Source: Trichuris trichiura (taxonomy: Eukaryota > Nematoda > Enoplea > Trichinellida > Trichuridae). Taken from it: a stretch of 64,000 nt of DNA. How positions within the stretch are numbered: position 1 is the first letter of the stretch; every line of letters starts with the position of its first letter. Positions 23,301-36,634 of the stretch are shown here, piece after piece. Position numbers and translations under genes: made by a program. The notes beneath the pieces are model-generated. The model was not told where the DNA came from. It saw only the letters and a list, made by a program, of their open reading frames with translations, and did no database searches. Where the stretch lies: assembly GCA_037903355.1 (NCBI GenBank), contig JBAJFE010000042.1, forward strand, positions 1,314,001-1,378,000. Reading direction: 5' to 3'.

Positions 23301-25759
23301 GATTTTTCTCCCAACTTCTTTCATCGTTTGCCCTCTTCGCGCACCCACCGGTTCTCCCCATTGGGCTGCCAATAGCTGCTGCCGCTGTCGGCGGATTCCT
23401 TTCAAAATTGTCCCCTATACGTTTTTGCAGAACGCAAGAAATCATTCAACTGCTGCTGCCTCAAAAGGTAGGCATGTTTTATTTTTCACTCTCTTTCTCT
23501 TAATAATTCCTTCATTTAACTTTTAACTTACATCCCAATCGCTTTCGAGTGATCGCTTTGTTTATCATTTATTAATCTTGACTTACGGTAGCTAAATTTC
23601 ATTTGCAAATTGCTTTACGCAAATTCTCCTTTTGCGGCTAACTTTTTTAGTCGGTACATAGGCGGAACGCTTGAGTTTTCTACGCATTTCTGTAAGTGTA
23701 CAGCCTGACTCTATGTCTTATCACTTCTCGTAGCTCTAATGCACCAAGGCTTCGCTGCACAAAAGCAACGACAGCATGTAAGCATGTTCGAGAAGGGGAT
23801 GTGATATGAAGAGCAAAGAGCGAATAAATTTGGTTATTTAACGCCTCTTACGGTCGTCCGGTGTAGGTATCCCACGTTTAAGCCCAATTCGGGTAGGACA
23901 ATTTTCCGGCATCGCTGTTTTTACAGCAAAAGTACCCCGATTTTCGGCCCACTTTTTACCTAAGCAAGAAGGCCGAACTGTCGTTTGTCCATTGTGCAAA
24001 TCATACGACGCGCTTAATTTTATTTATTTTTTTCGTTTTAATGCCGCTCTCGCTCGTCATAACGCGAGACTGTTTCCCAGAGTCGTTCGTTCCATCGATG
24101 TGCATATATACCCTCAGGAGGGAACGGGCGGACATGCGTCCTCGCTGACACTTAATTACAGGCGCTCTGCTAGCCGCGTCTACTGGTCACGCGCTCTTCG
24201 ACCTGACTACGCGTGAGATTACCGTAAGAAGAATTCAGGTTAGTTTATGAATTTCAACACCGACGCTACGCTTGAATTTGAACTTTTGAATAAAGATAAG
24301 CTCCCTTTTCGCTTCGCGTTTCTCCATTATGCGTCGGTTGAAAAGACGCGCCGATAGCAATATGTAAGGCATTAGTAGGACTTTTTGCCTTATCTAGAAA
24401 ACCATCGGAATGGTCAGAATCGGACAGGAAGGATGAGCAGCGTATTTTCCACGACTGTCTTTACGAGTTGCTAATTTTGGCAACTCTTTTAGACTTTGTC
24501 TGACTTAGCGGTTGATATGCGTGATTGCGGTTGGCCACCGGCCTGTCGTCTGAGGTCAAGTAAGGGGTCTACTGTTTAAGAGCCGATTATGAAAACTCAG
24601 ACAACTGTGACCGCTGATGTCATTGTTGTTGTCGAGAAGATCATTCCAGTTCCCACAACGATTGACCGCCGTTACTATGGTCTTTTGTGGGGACTGGTCA
24701 TTACAATAGTGACCGCGGCGCATCGGTCATTCAGCGGCGATTCGATGCCTGGGATACTTACCGATTATGGCGTTGAAGTGATCGAAAGGGACGGCATCTT
24801 CGGTGACCGCGCTAGTTGGGGTGACCGATTTTTTCTTTAGCATTACTGCATCGTCGTAGTCGTCGTTGACAGTCAGAGAAGCCGGTCTTTATTCTGTCAC
24901 CGAAAAGTTGTTCCCCCCTGACGCGATCGGCAGCTATCCAGCCGGGTTCGTCCACAGAGGGGTCGTTTTTAAAATACTCTCTCTCTCTCCCTGTTTCTCG
25001 CGTTCGCCCGGTCGTCTGGTCGTTGATGCGGTGCGTGAGCATAAAGTGTGTCAGAAAAACTGGACCCCTGACGGCAGCGAACAGCATTGCCCATAGGCAG
25101 AGGCCGAAGATAGTCGCGATCAGAAGGGGACATATCAATGTGCGCCCACCCGGTTACTGCAGCTGACTGTTCTGCGCGGTCGTCTCTTCAGCTCTGACGT
25201 TCCGTTCACCCCCTCCGTATGGTCCATCTGCAAGTCGACTAATATTCCATCTTTTCCGGTGACATAAAGGCACGCCATTGCAGATGTTGTACCCGTATCA
25301 GACCGTTGTTTAAATTTGATTGGGCAAAGGGTGACGCTTGTTGCGTCTTCGACTCCGTTCCGTCGTACAACACCAAAAACCATCTTGGGACTGTCGCAAT
25401 TGGCGGCGATGATCGAAATGCTCCCTATTCTGCGTTCATTTTAATCGTTGAGCAATTTTGCCGTCCACTTCCGTTGTCCAGCTGTGTTGTAATGAGACGT
25501 AGTCGCGCTTCTTGACCTTACGTGAACTTTTCCGTCTCTTTCCGACAGCTGCGCTCGCGTGCCTAACGACCCTGACCAAATATAGCGCAGTCAGCCTTTT
25601 GCCGAGGCGGCTTGCGGATACTTTCTCTCTCTCACATTCACATTGCTTGAGCGAGCGATTTTGAGAAGCAATTTTTTTGTCAATGTCTTCTTTCAGCACT
25701 ACTTTTGGCGGTGACGAAAAAAGAATACAAAAGGTGGAGTGGACCGAAGCGGTTTCCAG
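20333..25759. other. Long intergenic stretch upstream of the FTZ-F1 gene
   Basis: No coding gene is supported. The first 2.3 kb is AT-rich. From about 22.8 kb base composition becomes more GC-rich, with many overlapping short frames in both strands and CT-rich tracts near 24978, as often seen over promoters and 5' UTRs of developmental regulators. A good donor (CAAAAG then GTAGGC) at about 23468 could end a noncoding first exon of the nuclear receptor gene; this is a guess. Confidence 0.4.
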
Positions 25760-25765
25760 CTTCCA

Positions 25766-28700
25766 ATGATAACCGCGGGTCTTGCTGCCGCCGATCCTCA
25801 TCGCTTGACAACTATGGGCCCACCAAACGATAAAAATTCGTCTACTTACTTGGAAGATAGTTGTCCCGTATGCGGTGACAAAGTGTCCGGATATCATTAC
25901 GGTTTGTTGACCTGCGAATCGTGCAAAGGCTTCTTCAAGCGGACCGTTCAAAATAAGAAAGTAAGAGGAGGAGGAGAATGAAGCAAGTTACTGTAAGCTT
26001 GCTACTCTTTTGACCTTTCTCTACAGGTGTACCAATGTTCCGCCGAGCAAAACTGTCCCGTCGACAAAACTTGCCGCAAACGATGTCCGCATTGTCGCTT
26101 TCAAAAGTGTTTGAAAGTTGGTATGAAGATCGAAGGTAATTTTTAGTTGTTGAAACTTTTCAAAAAGCGGCATACAAATTAGGCGACAGAACCGTATGCG
26201 GAAGTTTCCCGACCTCCCCCCTACATGAGTATCACATGCTGCGGATGGGAGTGCCCTATAATTTAGGACGATGCCTACCTTTCGACTACTCCCTCTCTTT
26301 ACCCCCTTCTGTTTCAGTCATCGCAGTTGGACTCTTGCCAATAGGCGATGGGTGTTGCCCAGTTCGGGAGTTTTATTTTATTAATCTTGGAGACATACTT
26401 TTTCCATATTTGAGTTTTGTTCGAGATAAGAAAAGGGAATGGAACGATTTAAAATTTTGACTTGTCTCAAAAAACCTTTCAGCAATATCCACTTTTGGGC
26501 AGCGCCTGTTTTATGTCCCGTTGAGTGCGGCGCTCATTGTCTAAGTTTACTATTGTCCGAATGGACGTGACGTTGGAACGACAGGGTTGTTTGGCCCCAT
26601 AAATGGTAGTTGCATCCGCTTTTGCAATTCGATTTGCTACACGGACGACAATGGAAGTCACCGCTGAGGCGCATCCGTTCCCGCGGTTCGTCGCTACCAT
26701 GGAGAAATGATAAATGACGGCGGCACCCGAGGCGCGATACGCTGGGGCACTGAGTGACCAATGCGTCGCTGTCTGAGTGGACGTTCTACTTTTTTTTAAA
26801 AAGGACATCGTCCTTGCTGTACAATCGACAATTGCGCGTCGACGAAGATGCGCCAGACTGATTCCTGTCTAACCGCAAGCACAAGTGGGGGATACCGGCT
26901 TCTGGTCACCTCTGCGCCACACTTCGTCACGTCGTCCATCGATACCGGTATGTAGAGACCGGTCGGACATCTGACCTTGTCCAGAATGCACTTTTGATGA
27001 CCCAATGACCCATGGTAACCCTGACCCGATGGAAAGCATGCATGAATATATGGCTGGCTGGCTGGCCGCAAGATCGAGCTGTCTCGTTGTTCCAACGGCA
27101 TTAAAAGGCAAAACTGGACTGACTGGTAGTCGTCCATTTTAGTGTCGCCAAAAAGCCTTCCTTAAAGATTCCCGCTTCATTTCTACGGAACAATGCCCAA
27201 ATAGGAGCAACCCGCTAAGCCCAACTGTTGGCATATGCAAATTTTAATGCTTAAGAGCAGCGGCATGAGTACATTACCACCGATAGGGGTAGTTATTTAT
27301 ATGCAAATTCGTAAAAAAGACGCATTGACGTGCAGAACTTATTTTCAAATATGTTTGGCATGTTTTGCCCAATGCTGTTCGCCCTTTCAGCCGTTCGGGA
27401 AGATCGAATGCGAGGCGGTCGAAACAAGTTCGGATCGATGTACAAACGGGACCGAGCTAGACGGATGCAAGCATACCAAAGGCTCGGTATGGGTACAATG
27501 GAGACGGGCCATCATGCGTTTGCCGGCAACGGGTTGCACCAGCAGAATCAAATAGTGAGCAGTAGTTCGCCGCTTGGCGGTGATCCGCTGACCGCCGATA
27601 AGACGGCGGGAACATGCGCGGGCAAAATGAGCCCGTTTCGGTCGTCCTCCACGTCATCCTCGTCGTACGGGCACAATATCCAAAGTCCAACATTGTCGTC
27701 GTCCACTCATTCGCCGCCCAATGGTTTTCATCATATCCATCCGGGATTGCATCATAGCGGCTCACCTGGTAACGGTTTGGAATATTTTGGACTGGCAACA
27801 TTGACCGGCGGCAATTCTTTCAATGGTGCAGGTTCCGCCCAACTGTTGTCCAGCGGATACGTACCAAATTGTGATAACGTGGCTGCCCTTTTGAGCGCCG
27901 GTTGCCTTGAAGATCTTCGCAATTGGTCAACCTGCGGAGGCGGTGCCAACGCTGCTGCTGCTGCTGTCAATGTGACCAGTAGCCCCGGTGGCAGCGGTGG
28001 TTCCAATTTGACTTTTCCAAATGCCGCCAATTCCTACTGCCCAATTGGTGATCCTCTTCGCCTGCTAAAGCAGCCGGATATTGTTAAGACCGAACCGACA
28101 TACGATATGGACCCGTCCGGCACCGCTCCCGCGTTGGCTGCCACTTTTGGTAGCGACTATTCAACGTCTGCAAACCTGTCCCCTTACGGTAACGTAACCG
28201 AAGGAGGAGGAGGAGGAGGAGGCTTTGTCCATTCAACGGCTGCCGTTCATTCGGGAACCTTATTAGCGGGTTCATATCCTTACGGAAAAAGGCGTACTAG
28301 CGGTTACGACCAGTGTTTAAATGGCGCCTGTACAGGCACCGCCTCAATGCCGGGTGTGGTCAATGGAAATCCGCTACCGCTTTGCCCCATACCGACCAGT
28401 AGAGCATTCCATATGAACCTCAGCTATTATGGTGGTCTTCCGCAAACGCCTAATTTGGCTGCCGCCGCTTCTATTGCCTATCCCGGGCAAAGCTTTGCCT
28501 TTACGCCATCGCCAGCGTCGACCGGTTCCGCTCAGGCGGTATTAAGGAGCGAAGCCGCGCTGGCAGCTCCAAGCGAAACGGAAAAGAACCACGACGGTCG
28601 GCCGACGGCTCATGTGCGCTCCGAACCGCCGGAATTGTTGCTTCGCCTTTCACGGTCGCTCAGTGGTGACTCAAAATGGCAATACGACTTTTTGGATCAT

Positions 28701-29254
28701 AGCAAAAAATTATCGTGCGACAACTTTGCCGCCATATGTCAGTCCATTGACCACGAGTTGTTTCGCCAAGTTGATTGGGCCAAGAATAGCCCCTTCTTCA
28801 AGGATCTAAGCGTAAGTGCTAAGATATACTGACTGTCTTTGGGCGTTTGTCTACGTCACGTGCCGCGTTCGCGTGTCAATACGTCACAACTTACACTTGA
28901 CCACCCTTGAAACGCGCCTTGTCGTTACGGAGTTGGGTTCACTTAAAAATTCGTGTCACCAACTTGACGATCGATTCGTTTTATCACGTGTAGAAGGAAG
29001 GGTGCTTTTTCTTGGTTAGCCATTTTGCCTCAGCTGGCCGAATAATGTAGCTTTACGACCCTGACCTAATCAAGAAGTGAAGGAAGCGCATTTTGCTTTG
29101 ATTGATAAATTATTGTTTTTGTTGTTCAATTTCAGCTCGACGACCAGATGCTTTTGCTTCAGTCGGTTTGGGCCGAATTGCACATATTGGACTTCACGTA
29201 CCATCGCTTTTGCGCTAACATGCCGGAATCGGTAACCCTCGAGAATGGTCAAAG
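25766..29254 (+). CDS. nhr-25: FTZ-F1/NR5A orphan nuclear receptor (3' end not seen)
   Basis: Exons 25766-25960, 26027-26135, 27391-28811 and 29136-29254, with phases 0, 1, 0 and then 2. The receptor binds extended half-sites as a monomer and, in nematodes, controls moulting and epidermal fate. The zinc-finger domain is at about residues 33-100: [14 protein letters not shown], the NR5 P-box in [11 protein letters not shown], then [15 protein letters not shown]. The NR5-only FTZ-F1 box follows directly ([20 protein letters not shown]). A low-complexity Gly/Ser/His/Ala linker of about 380 residues precedes the ligand domain. Helices 3-5 are clear ([14 protein letters not shown] joined to [19 protein letters not shown]). 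The frame then ends at donor GTGAGC in phase 2. The remaining helices, including AF-2, were not found before 37.7 kb. The first coding ATG follows acceptor TTTCCAG, so a 5' exon upstream is likely. Confidence 0.88.
28205..28222 (+). repeat. GGA microsatellite coding for polyglycine
   Basis: A run of GGA triplets inside exon 3 of the nuclear receptor encodes consecutive glycines in the linker between the DNA- and ligand-binding domains. Such a tract is prone to length polymorphism. Confidence 0.7.
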
Positions 29255-29263
29255 GTGAGCAGC

Positions 29264-29293
29264 TTACCATTGTTGTTGTTGTTGTTGCTGTTG
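29264..29293 (+). repeat. TTG microsatellite in the receptor intron
   Basis: A short (TTG)n tract sits just downstream of the exon 4 donor of the nuclear receptor gene and upstream of the pogo palindrome. Confidence 0.6.
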
Positions 29294-30001
29294 CACGAAG
29301 CGGAGAGAGAGCAGCTGGACGCGGACCACCTGGAAAAGTTAGAAACTAAGTCGGCAGCCTCTGTACCCAAATCAATGTCAAGGTTGTTGCTTGCACTGCT
29401 CTTTGGAAAAAGATAGACAGAGAGGGAATAGTAGTTGGTCGGTTGACGAAAAAGCCTTCAGGCAATTACCGTATTTCACGGCTTATAAGTACTCCCCCCT
29501 GCGCTAGCGAAGGGTGGTAGTGATTGGCCCAGCAACGATGACGCTCATTGCTCAAGTCTAGATCAACTCTGATTGGTCAGTTTCCTATGAATGCTAATCG
29601 TCCGTTCACTTGAAACTGTCTTGCCTCAGCTTCAACGCGAAAACTGATCAGCTGCCGATTAGCGCCGTGTTGTTGCAGCATTGCGTAAGCTATGAAAAAT
29701 GAATCGTATTGAATAAGTTTATTGGACGTCTATCACAACTGTTGCATGTAAAACACGGATGCATAGATTGTAGAAGCGGACAAGCATGGTACATGAAGCG
29801 GAAAACATTAACTGCAGTGACAAAAGGGTTAAGCTAAGAATAGTCTAAGCTAAGAATGGTCTTCGTCAGTGTCTGGCAGTCCATCGTCTTCTGTGTCGTC
29901 CAACAGGGAGAGATTGAGCACTTTCGAAAAGACTTCAAAACGGCTTCCGTCTTTACCCATGCCTTTATTACGATCTGGCACAGCAAATTGACCGATGGTG
30001 G

Positions 30002-31152
30002 TCACATTTGTCCGCCGGCTGTGTAGTTCTTCTGCCCATTCTCCATCCATTCTTTCCATTCTTCTCGCATGTAGTCTTTAGTTGGCTTATTAATACATAC
30101 GTCCAGCGGTTGCAGAACTGATGGAAACCAACCGGGGATTACGGCTGCTTCTATTTTACACTTCTTTAAATGTGATTTTATTCTTTCTGCTACGTAACTT
30201 CTGAATGAAATCCACACCAGTGAGCTTCTGTTGTTTCTTTGCCTAGGCCTTTTTCTCCAGATGTTGTCAGTCCACAATCTCACACCCTGTTCATCCATCC
30301 AGCCGTTCTCATGAAAGTCGGCAAAGGCGCCAGAAGGAAAATCTTCCTTTGGCCTTCTTTTCCCCTTAAATATGACCATGGGTTTCAGCTTCATTCGGCT
30401 AGCTAGGCACGACAGCACCACCGTGAAGTGAGCTCTTTCTTGGCCAGTGCTGTTCACTACAATAGATTTTGTGTCTTTACTGTCCACGGTTCTATTCTCA
30501 ATCATATCGAAAAATATTGGCGTCTCATCCATGTTACCGATGTTGCCCAACGGAAACTCATTTTTCCTTGTCAGATTTGTGACATGCCTAGAAGTACAAT
30601 TTCCAGAGATAAAGTAGCTTCATTTCTTCTGTGAAACACGGCTTCGACTTTTGCTTATTTGGAGATTGCACGGTACGCTTCTTCAAAAAAGGTACGTGTA
30701 AACTTACCGCCGGAAGTCACGCAGCTTGTCCAAATCCAAAGGCTTTTTCTGTGCAATCTTCGTCTTCTATCTCACGACGAGGTCCTTCTTTTTCATGAAA
30801 CGGCTGTACCATTCCGTCGTTGCGGTAAAGCCATAGGATAAGGATGGGTTGTAATGGGCTCAGCTCATCGCTTAATCTCTCCTGTCTTTCCTTGTGATGA
30901 TACGACCGCTCTGTCGCTGTTCTCGTACCTATTCTGCCAAACTGTTCTGTCTTGTTCGGGCCAGTAGGCGATGCCTGAGCGTCTTGCGCGTTGTTTCTTC
31001 GGCATCTTCTTCAGGGCCACTTCGTGTTTCCTCCAATCGATCACCATTTTCCAGGTAACGCCATACTTCCTGGCCACCTGTGCATTGTTGCTTTCTTCTG
31101 CCATCTTGATGACTTCCAACTTGAATGCGGCTGTATAGCTTTTCCTTTTCAT
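30002..31152 (-). pseudogene. Pogo/Tigger transposase relic, left arm
   Basis: Read on the minus strand. A helix-turn-helix N-terminal part (FKLEVIKMAEE, VARKYGVTW) at 31152-30865 is followed, after frame breaks, by the DDE domain at 30550-30002. The first catalytic Asp is present (NMDETP), but the second is replaced: the usual LVWDSFRSH reads LVWISFRSY. The LQPLDVCINKP signature of pogo-family DDE domains is kept. The reading frame is broken between the two parts, so it cannot be active. Confidence 0.8.
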
Positions 31153-32262
31153 TGCTCGCGTTTAGAATGCAAGAAGTAAAACTGAAAAATTCTTTCGTTA
31201 AGGAAACTTCTTCTTCGTTAGTCACATGGTTTCTTCAGTTGCTACTAAAAGCGCGATACAGAGCGCCACGCGATACGCAGAGACAATTTTCGATGAAACT
31301 GAAGAAAACAAGTGTGTTCAAACTGTCGCAGTACGTCGCTGTTACGTACGAACCAACGAAGCACAGTGGTCCGAAGGAAAAGCTTCATCCCATTTCAAAT
31401 GACGAAGCTTAGGTAGCACCGCCTTGTACTTTTCACAAACACGAAGCGAGTACAGACGCAAACTGTTCAACGTTTCGGTGAAAGAAAGAGTCACTTCATG
31501 CTCATCGGTTATCATCAGCTAACATGTCGCGTTACGCTTGTTTATCTGATGCAGCAAAGGATGGGAAATCACAGCTCTTGAAGTTCGATGATAACGCTGC
31601 CTGACCTCCATCGATGGTAACTATAAGTTCAGTCGATGAGAACTGTGCGCCTGCTCAGAACTGAGCTTTTAGTTATCTTCGATGGAGGCTACGCAGCTTT
31701 ATCATCGAACTTCAATAGCCATTCTGCATCCTTACAGACGCAGGAGCATAAACCGATTGACAGTGAGACTGTCATCAATTGAATTTACAGTTTTCGTCGG
31801 TGGATTTCACGCACCGTTATCATCGGACTTCAAGAGCTGTGATTTCCCATCCTTTGCTGCAGCAGATAGACAAAGCGTAACGCGACATGTAAGCTGATTA
31901 TAACCAATGGGGATGAAGTGACTCTTTCTTTCAGCGAAACGTTAAACAGTTCGCGTCTGTACTCGCTTCGTGTTTGTGAAAAGTACAAGGCGGTGCTACC
32001 TAAGCTTCGTCATTTGAAATGGGATGAAGCTTTTCCTTCAGACCAATGTGCTTCGTTGGTTCGTACGTAACAGTGACGTACTGCAACAGTTTGAACATAC
32101 TTGTTTTCTTCAGTTTCGTCGAAAATTGTCTCTGCGTATCGCGTGGCGCTCTGTATCGCGCTTTTAGTAGCAACTGAAGAAACCATGTGACTAACGAAGA
32201 AGAAGTTTCCTTACCGAAGGAATTTTTCAGCTTTACTTAGTGCATTCCGTCACCGATTTGCG

Positions 32263-33570
32263 ATGAGGAGAAGCCACAAAACAGGATTCAAGTTGGAAGT
32301 CGTCAAGATGGCAGAAGAAAGCAACAATTCACAGGTGGCCAGGAAGTATGGCCTTACCTGGGAGATGATGATAGATTGGAGGAAACAAGAAGAGGCCTTG
32401 AAGAAGATGCCGAAGAACCAACATGCAAGACGCTCAGGCATCGCCTCGTGGCCGGAACTGGAGAACGGTTTGGCAGAATGGGTCCGAGAACAGCGACAGA
32501 GAGGCCGTATCGTCACAAGGAAAGACATGAGAGATCAAGCGATGAACTGGGTCCGCCAAGACCCACACTTATTCTACGACTTTGCTGCAACGCATGGATG
32601 GTGCATACGTTTAATGAAAAGGAAGGACCTGGTCCTGAGACGGAAGACAAAAATTGCGCAGAAAATTCCTGTGGATTCGGAGGATAAGCTGCGTGATTTC
32701 CGGCGGTAAGTTTACACGTATCTTTTTTGAAGAAGCGTAGCGTGCAATCTCCAAATAAGCAAACGTCGAAGCTGTCTTTCGTGGAAGAAATGAAACTGTA
32801 CTCTATCTCACGAATTTGTATTTCCAGGCATGTCAGTAATGTGAGAAGAAAAAATGAGTTTTTATTGGGCAACATCGGTAATACGGATGAAACGCCAATG
32901 TTTCGATATGATTGGCAAAGGAACAGTGGACAGTAAAAACACAAGGGCTATTCTAGCGAAGAGCACGGGACACTAAAGAACTCACTTCACAGTGGTGCTG
33001 TCCTGCCTGGCTAATGGAATGAAGCTGAAGCCCATGGTCATATTTAAGAGGAAAAGGAGGTCGAAGGAAGATTTTCCTTCTGGCGCCTTTGCCGACTTTC
33101 ATGAGAACGGCTGGATGGATGAACAGGGTTTGAGATTGTGGATTGACCACATCTGGAGAAAAAGGCCTGGGCATTGTAACAACAGAAGCTTACTGGTATG
33201 GGACTCATTCCGAAGTCACGTGGCAGCGACAATAAAATCACAAGTAAAGAAATGCAAAATAGAAACTGCCGTTATACGCGGTGGGCTTACGTCAGTCCTG
33301 CAACCGCTGGATGTTTGCATTAATAAGCCCTTTAAAGACTACATTCGACAAGAGTGGAAAGAATGGATGGCGAACGGACCGAAAACGTACACTGCCAGCG
33401 GACGAATGCGAGCACCATCGCTCACTTTGCTGCGCCAGTTCGTAATAAAGGCATGGAGCAAAGTGAAGACGGAAACCGTCCTGAAGTCTTTCCGAAAGTG
33501 CTCCATCTCCACCCCGTTGGACGACACAGAAGACGATGGACTGCCAGACAGTGACGAAGACCATTCTTAG
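32263..33570 (+). pseudogene. Pogo/Tigger transposase relic, right arm
   Basis: Plus-strand partner of the left-arm relic. The helix-turn-helix part is open at 32263-32709 and includes an RKTKIAQKIP segment missing from the left frame. The DDE part at 32992-33570 keeps the second Asp (LVWDSFRSH) and LQPLDVCINKPFK. Stops and frame shifts between 32706 and 32992 separate the halves. The lesions differ from those of the left arm, showing that both decayed independently after the palindrome formed, or that two different copies were joined. Confidence 0.8.
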
Positions 33571-34199
33571 CTTAACCCTTTTGTCACTGCAGTTAATGTT
33601 TTCCGCGTCACGTACCATGTTTGTCCGCTTCTACAATCTATTCATCCGTGTTTTACGTGCAACAGTTGTGATAGACGTCCAATAAACCTATTCAATACGA
33701 TTCATTTTTCATAGATTACGCAATGCTGTACAACACGCGCTAATCGGCAGCTGATCAGTTTTCGCGATGAAGCTGAGGCAAGACAGTTTCAAGTGAACGG
33801 ACGATTAGCATTCATAGGAAACTTGATTAATCAGAGTTGATCTAGACTTGAGCAATGAGCGTCACCGTTGCTGGCTAATCACTACCACCCTTCGCTAGCG
33901 CAGGGGGGAGTACTTATAAGCCGTGAAATACGGTACATTATATACGTATAGGAGATACGTTACATTTCCCTCCAAACACTTCTAGTCGAAGAACACAGTT
34001 CAAACGAAAAAAATTCTTAGCAGCTGTTTGGTAATAAACTTGACGATACAGGAATCACAGCTGTACTTACCTATACCTAATCAATGCATAAGAACCTGCT
34101 TGTTGAAGAGAAGATTTATTGTAAACGTTTGTCAATAATATCCGAACTCTAAAAGACTAGCTAGCTTTCGTCTCCATCCAGTCTAAGAAAACAGATCAG

Positions 34200-34475
34200 T
34201 GGCAACCAAAATCCCCAATGAGTCGAAAATGTATTGTGAAGTTTGGCCTTGTGGCAGTTGTTCATTAGTACCCTCTAAATAAGGAATGTATTTGAGTAGA
34301 GAGGCGTTATATCGGTAATGTTTGACGCCAGTGATCCTTGAAAAACAAGACAAGTACAATAACGCCTCTGCTTAAGTACATTCCTTATCTGGAAGGTACG
34401 AATGCACAACTGCCACAAAGCCAAACTTTACAGTGCACTTTTGACCTGTGCGGGATTTCGACCTTTTCAGGTTTC
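34200..34475. repeat. MITE-like imperfect inverted repeat
   Basis: The arms 34231-34325 and about 34355-34436 are inverted copies: AAGTTTGGCCTTGTGGCAGTTG pairs with the complement of CAACTGCCACAAAGCCAAACTT, and AATAAGGAATGTA with TACATTCCTTAT. Weaker pairing extends outward (AAAATCCCCAATGAGTCGAAAA against the GGGATTTCGACC side). No transposase and no clear target-site duplication were seen. Confidence 0.6.
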
Positions 34476-36634
34476 GACTCTTGGGATTTTGACCTTTACC
34501 CTAAACAGATTACTTCTGAAAGCTTTAAACTTTGTCATCATGTTATTCATGGTTTTAAAAGGACAATTTATTCGTTCATTTCACCATAGAAACGTCTAAA
34601 CTGTGATAACTGCTTCTTCACCAGAGACAGTCATTTCCTCTCTTCGACTAATTAGGTATAAAGGTTAACGCATCTGCTGTTTAGTACCTAACTGATGATA
34701 AAAACTGCCTATCGCATAAAGATCCATTAAACATCTGACCTTCAAAACAAGCCTTCTTTTGCTTCAGCTGTCTAAAATAAATGCCCTTTCCATACATAGC
34801 GTTCAAATAGGAGGCTCAAGAACATACCTCGATAGTTAAATGTGGAATCGATGCAATCACAGCATAACTACTGCACTTTGGCTGCTTTGATTGCCTGTTT
34901 GGGTTGCAGGATTTTAATTTGGGAACAACCAAAAATTTCCCGCGAATTGGCTTTCCATGTGACTGCATAATTCTAAATGCGAAAATTAACTGAAAGTCAT
35001 TCAAAACCCAAATTTTAAGATCCAACGAAATGCAAACATGACGCGGTAAAAAGTAAAGCGGACATACATCTCAATAAAACAAATATAACAAGCGGAGGCC
35101 TCGTTTGAAAATTGAGTTCTTAGAAAACTTATTCGCAAAATCGATGTGACAAGGGATGAAGTACCTCAAACGCTATAAAAGCATATTTTCGTTGAATAAT
35201 TTTTCTTTCTTCCAGTCGCTTTTGCGCCGCATCACCGCATAAACCAAAACAACATTGATATCAGCTGAAGGTTTAATAGCACCAAACAGAGAAGCGTAAT
35301 TAATTTTCAAAAAAAATCTGATTCCGGCAACGCCCAACGAATGGTTAAGTAAACATTTCTGACAGCAACGTTATTCCACTAATGAACATTATTAACAGTA
35401 ATGCCATTTAATTCTTCATTCCGAATTCTGTTGTTCCAAAAACAGAGTACTTCATTTGCGATTTAGTGAAATTTCGAATGGTTATGTCAGAAAGCATTAC
35501 AACCTTGCGATGCACAAAAGGCGTAAAACCGAAAAAGGACTATAGCACAAAACGCAGAAAACTCGACAGCTAAAACAAATGAATTTTCAGAAAAATGTTT
35601 TAAGCAGCATGGTTCATTTACAAAGCCAGAGACTGTCTGTCGACCACTTGGCAACAGCAGTGGTCATATATAAAAAAAGCAAATGAACAAGAAACATAAC
35701 GAACGCCTTCCCCAAGAGTACAAGAAAAGCGTTGTTAGTTAAGTGAAGATTTTTCGTGATGCTGAAGATTCAAGTAACCGCCGCGCAAGCAGTTGAGCGC
35801 AGAGTACTTCTTAGTTTCATTCGTTTAATCAGCATAAGTACAAATGCATCATTCATGGTGATTTCATTGCATTAATTTTCAAACGCAATTCGCGTGATTC
35901 ACTCTTAAGTCGGATGTCCTGCAATGCAACTGTAAAACCAAAATGCTCTACCACTTTACTTCTTATAATGTGAGTGATGATCTCACAAGAAAGCCGCTGC
36001 CGGTCGAGAAAAGCTTGCAACAGACGCCTACATTACGAAAAAAACACAAACGCAACTTTGTTTAGCCTCCACGTCCCTTATTTTCCTATATGTGTTCAGG
36101 TTGCCATAAGATTTTTTAGCTTTAACTTTACACTTACGCGACCGCATTTTGCAAAGCAACCTATCAATATTCACTTCGGTTCCAAAAATAACAATACCAA
36201 AACAAAACATTTCCTCAACAAAATATACGGTAAGCAAAAAATGCTTTCGACCTTTTCCAATGAGCCATTAAATCTTGAAAACTGTCAAATGTTTCTTTAA
36301 AATCATGTAAGCGAGCAGAACGTAACCAAAGACTTAATGGTTGCTGCATAAATGTCTACCAAGCAAAATGCGCATAAACCTCGATAAACAAACCAGTCGA
36401 GTTGATGCCTCACATGAAACTACTCTTTGCTTCAGCCGAGCCCATAATCGAAATCATTGAGAATTAAGTGCGTGGATATTCGAGCTACCAACAGAAACAA
36501 AATATTCACAAAACTTATTCGCCAACATATCCGCCAAATAGCTCATGTGTTAGCAGAATGATGCTTTGACATTGAAACGAAAGCATTGAAGATATTACAA
36601 TAATATACTGCTCCCAAAAAAACATAATCTATAC

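Larger units (their letters stand above)
29469..33933. mobile_element. Head-to-head palindromic pogo/Tigger composite transposon
   Basis: A 4,465-base inverted repeat flanked on each side by TA, the Tc1/mariner/pogo target. Both outer ends read CCGTATTTCACGGCTTATAAG inward and continue as matching arms for about 2.1 kb each, by eye roughly nine identical bases in ten. Each arm carries one transposase relic, with 5' ends facing the centre. No internal copies of the terminal repeat are seen, so the pair behaves as one foldback-like unit with only outer termini. The centre (about 31583-31860) has smaller nested inverted copies of a 50-70 base subunit. It follows the last recognised exon of the nuclear receptor gene and probably lies in its intron. 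Confidence 0.85.

Noticed and set aside
22716..23445. Several frames up to 145 codons on both strands
   Set aside because: The segment is GC-rich so stops are rare; frames overlap on both strands with no domain. Promoter or 5' UTR sequence is more likely.
29300..29385. Open segment downstream of receptor exon 4 as a further ligand-domain exon
   Set aside because: Its only well-reading frame does not connect in phase to the phase-2 donor at 29254 through any acceptor I can see, and its composition does not match helix 6 of NR5 receptors.
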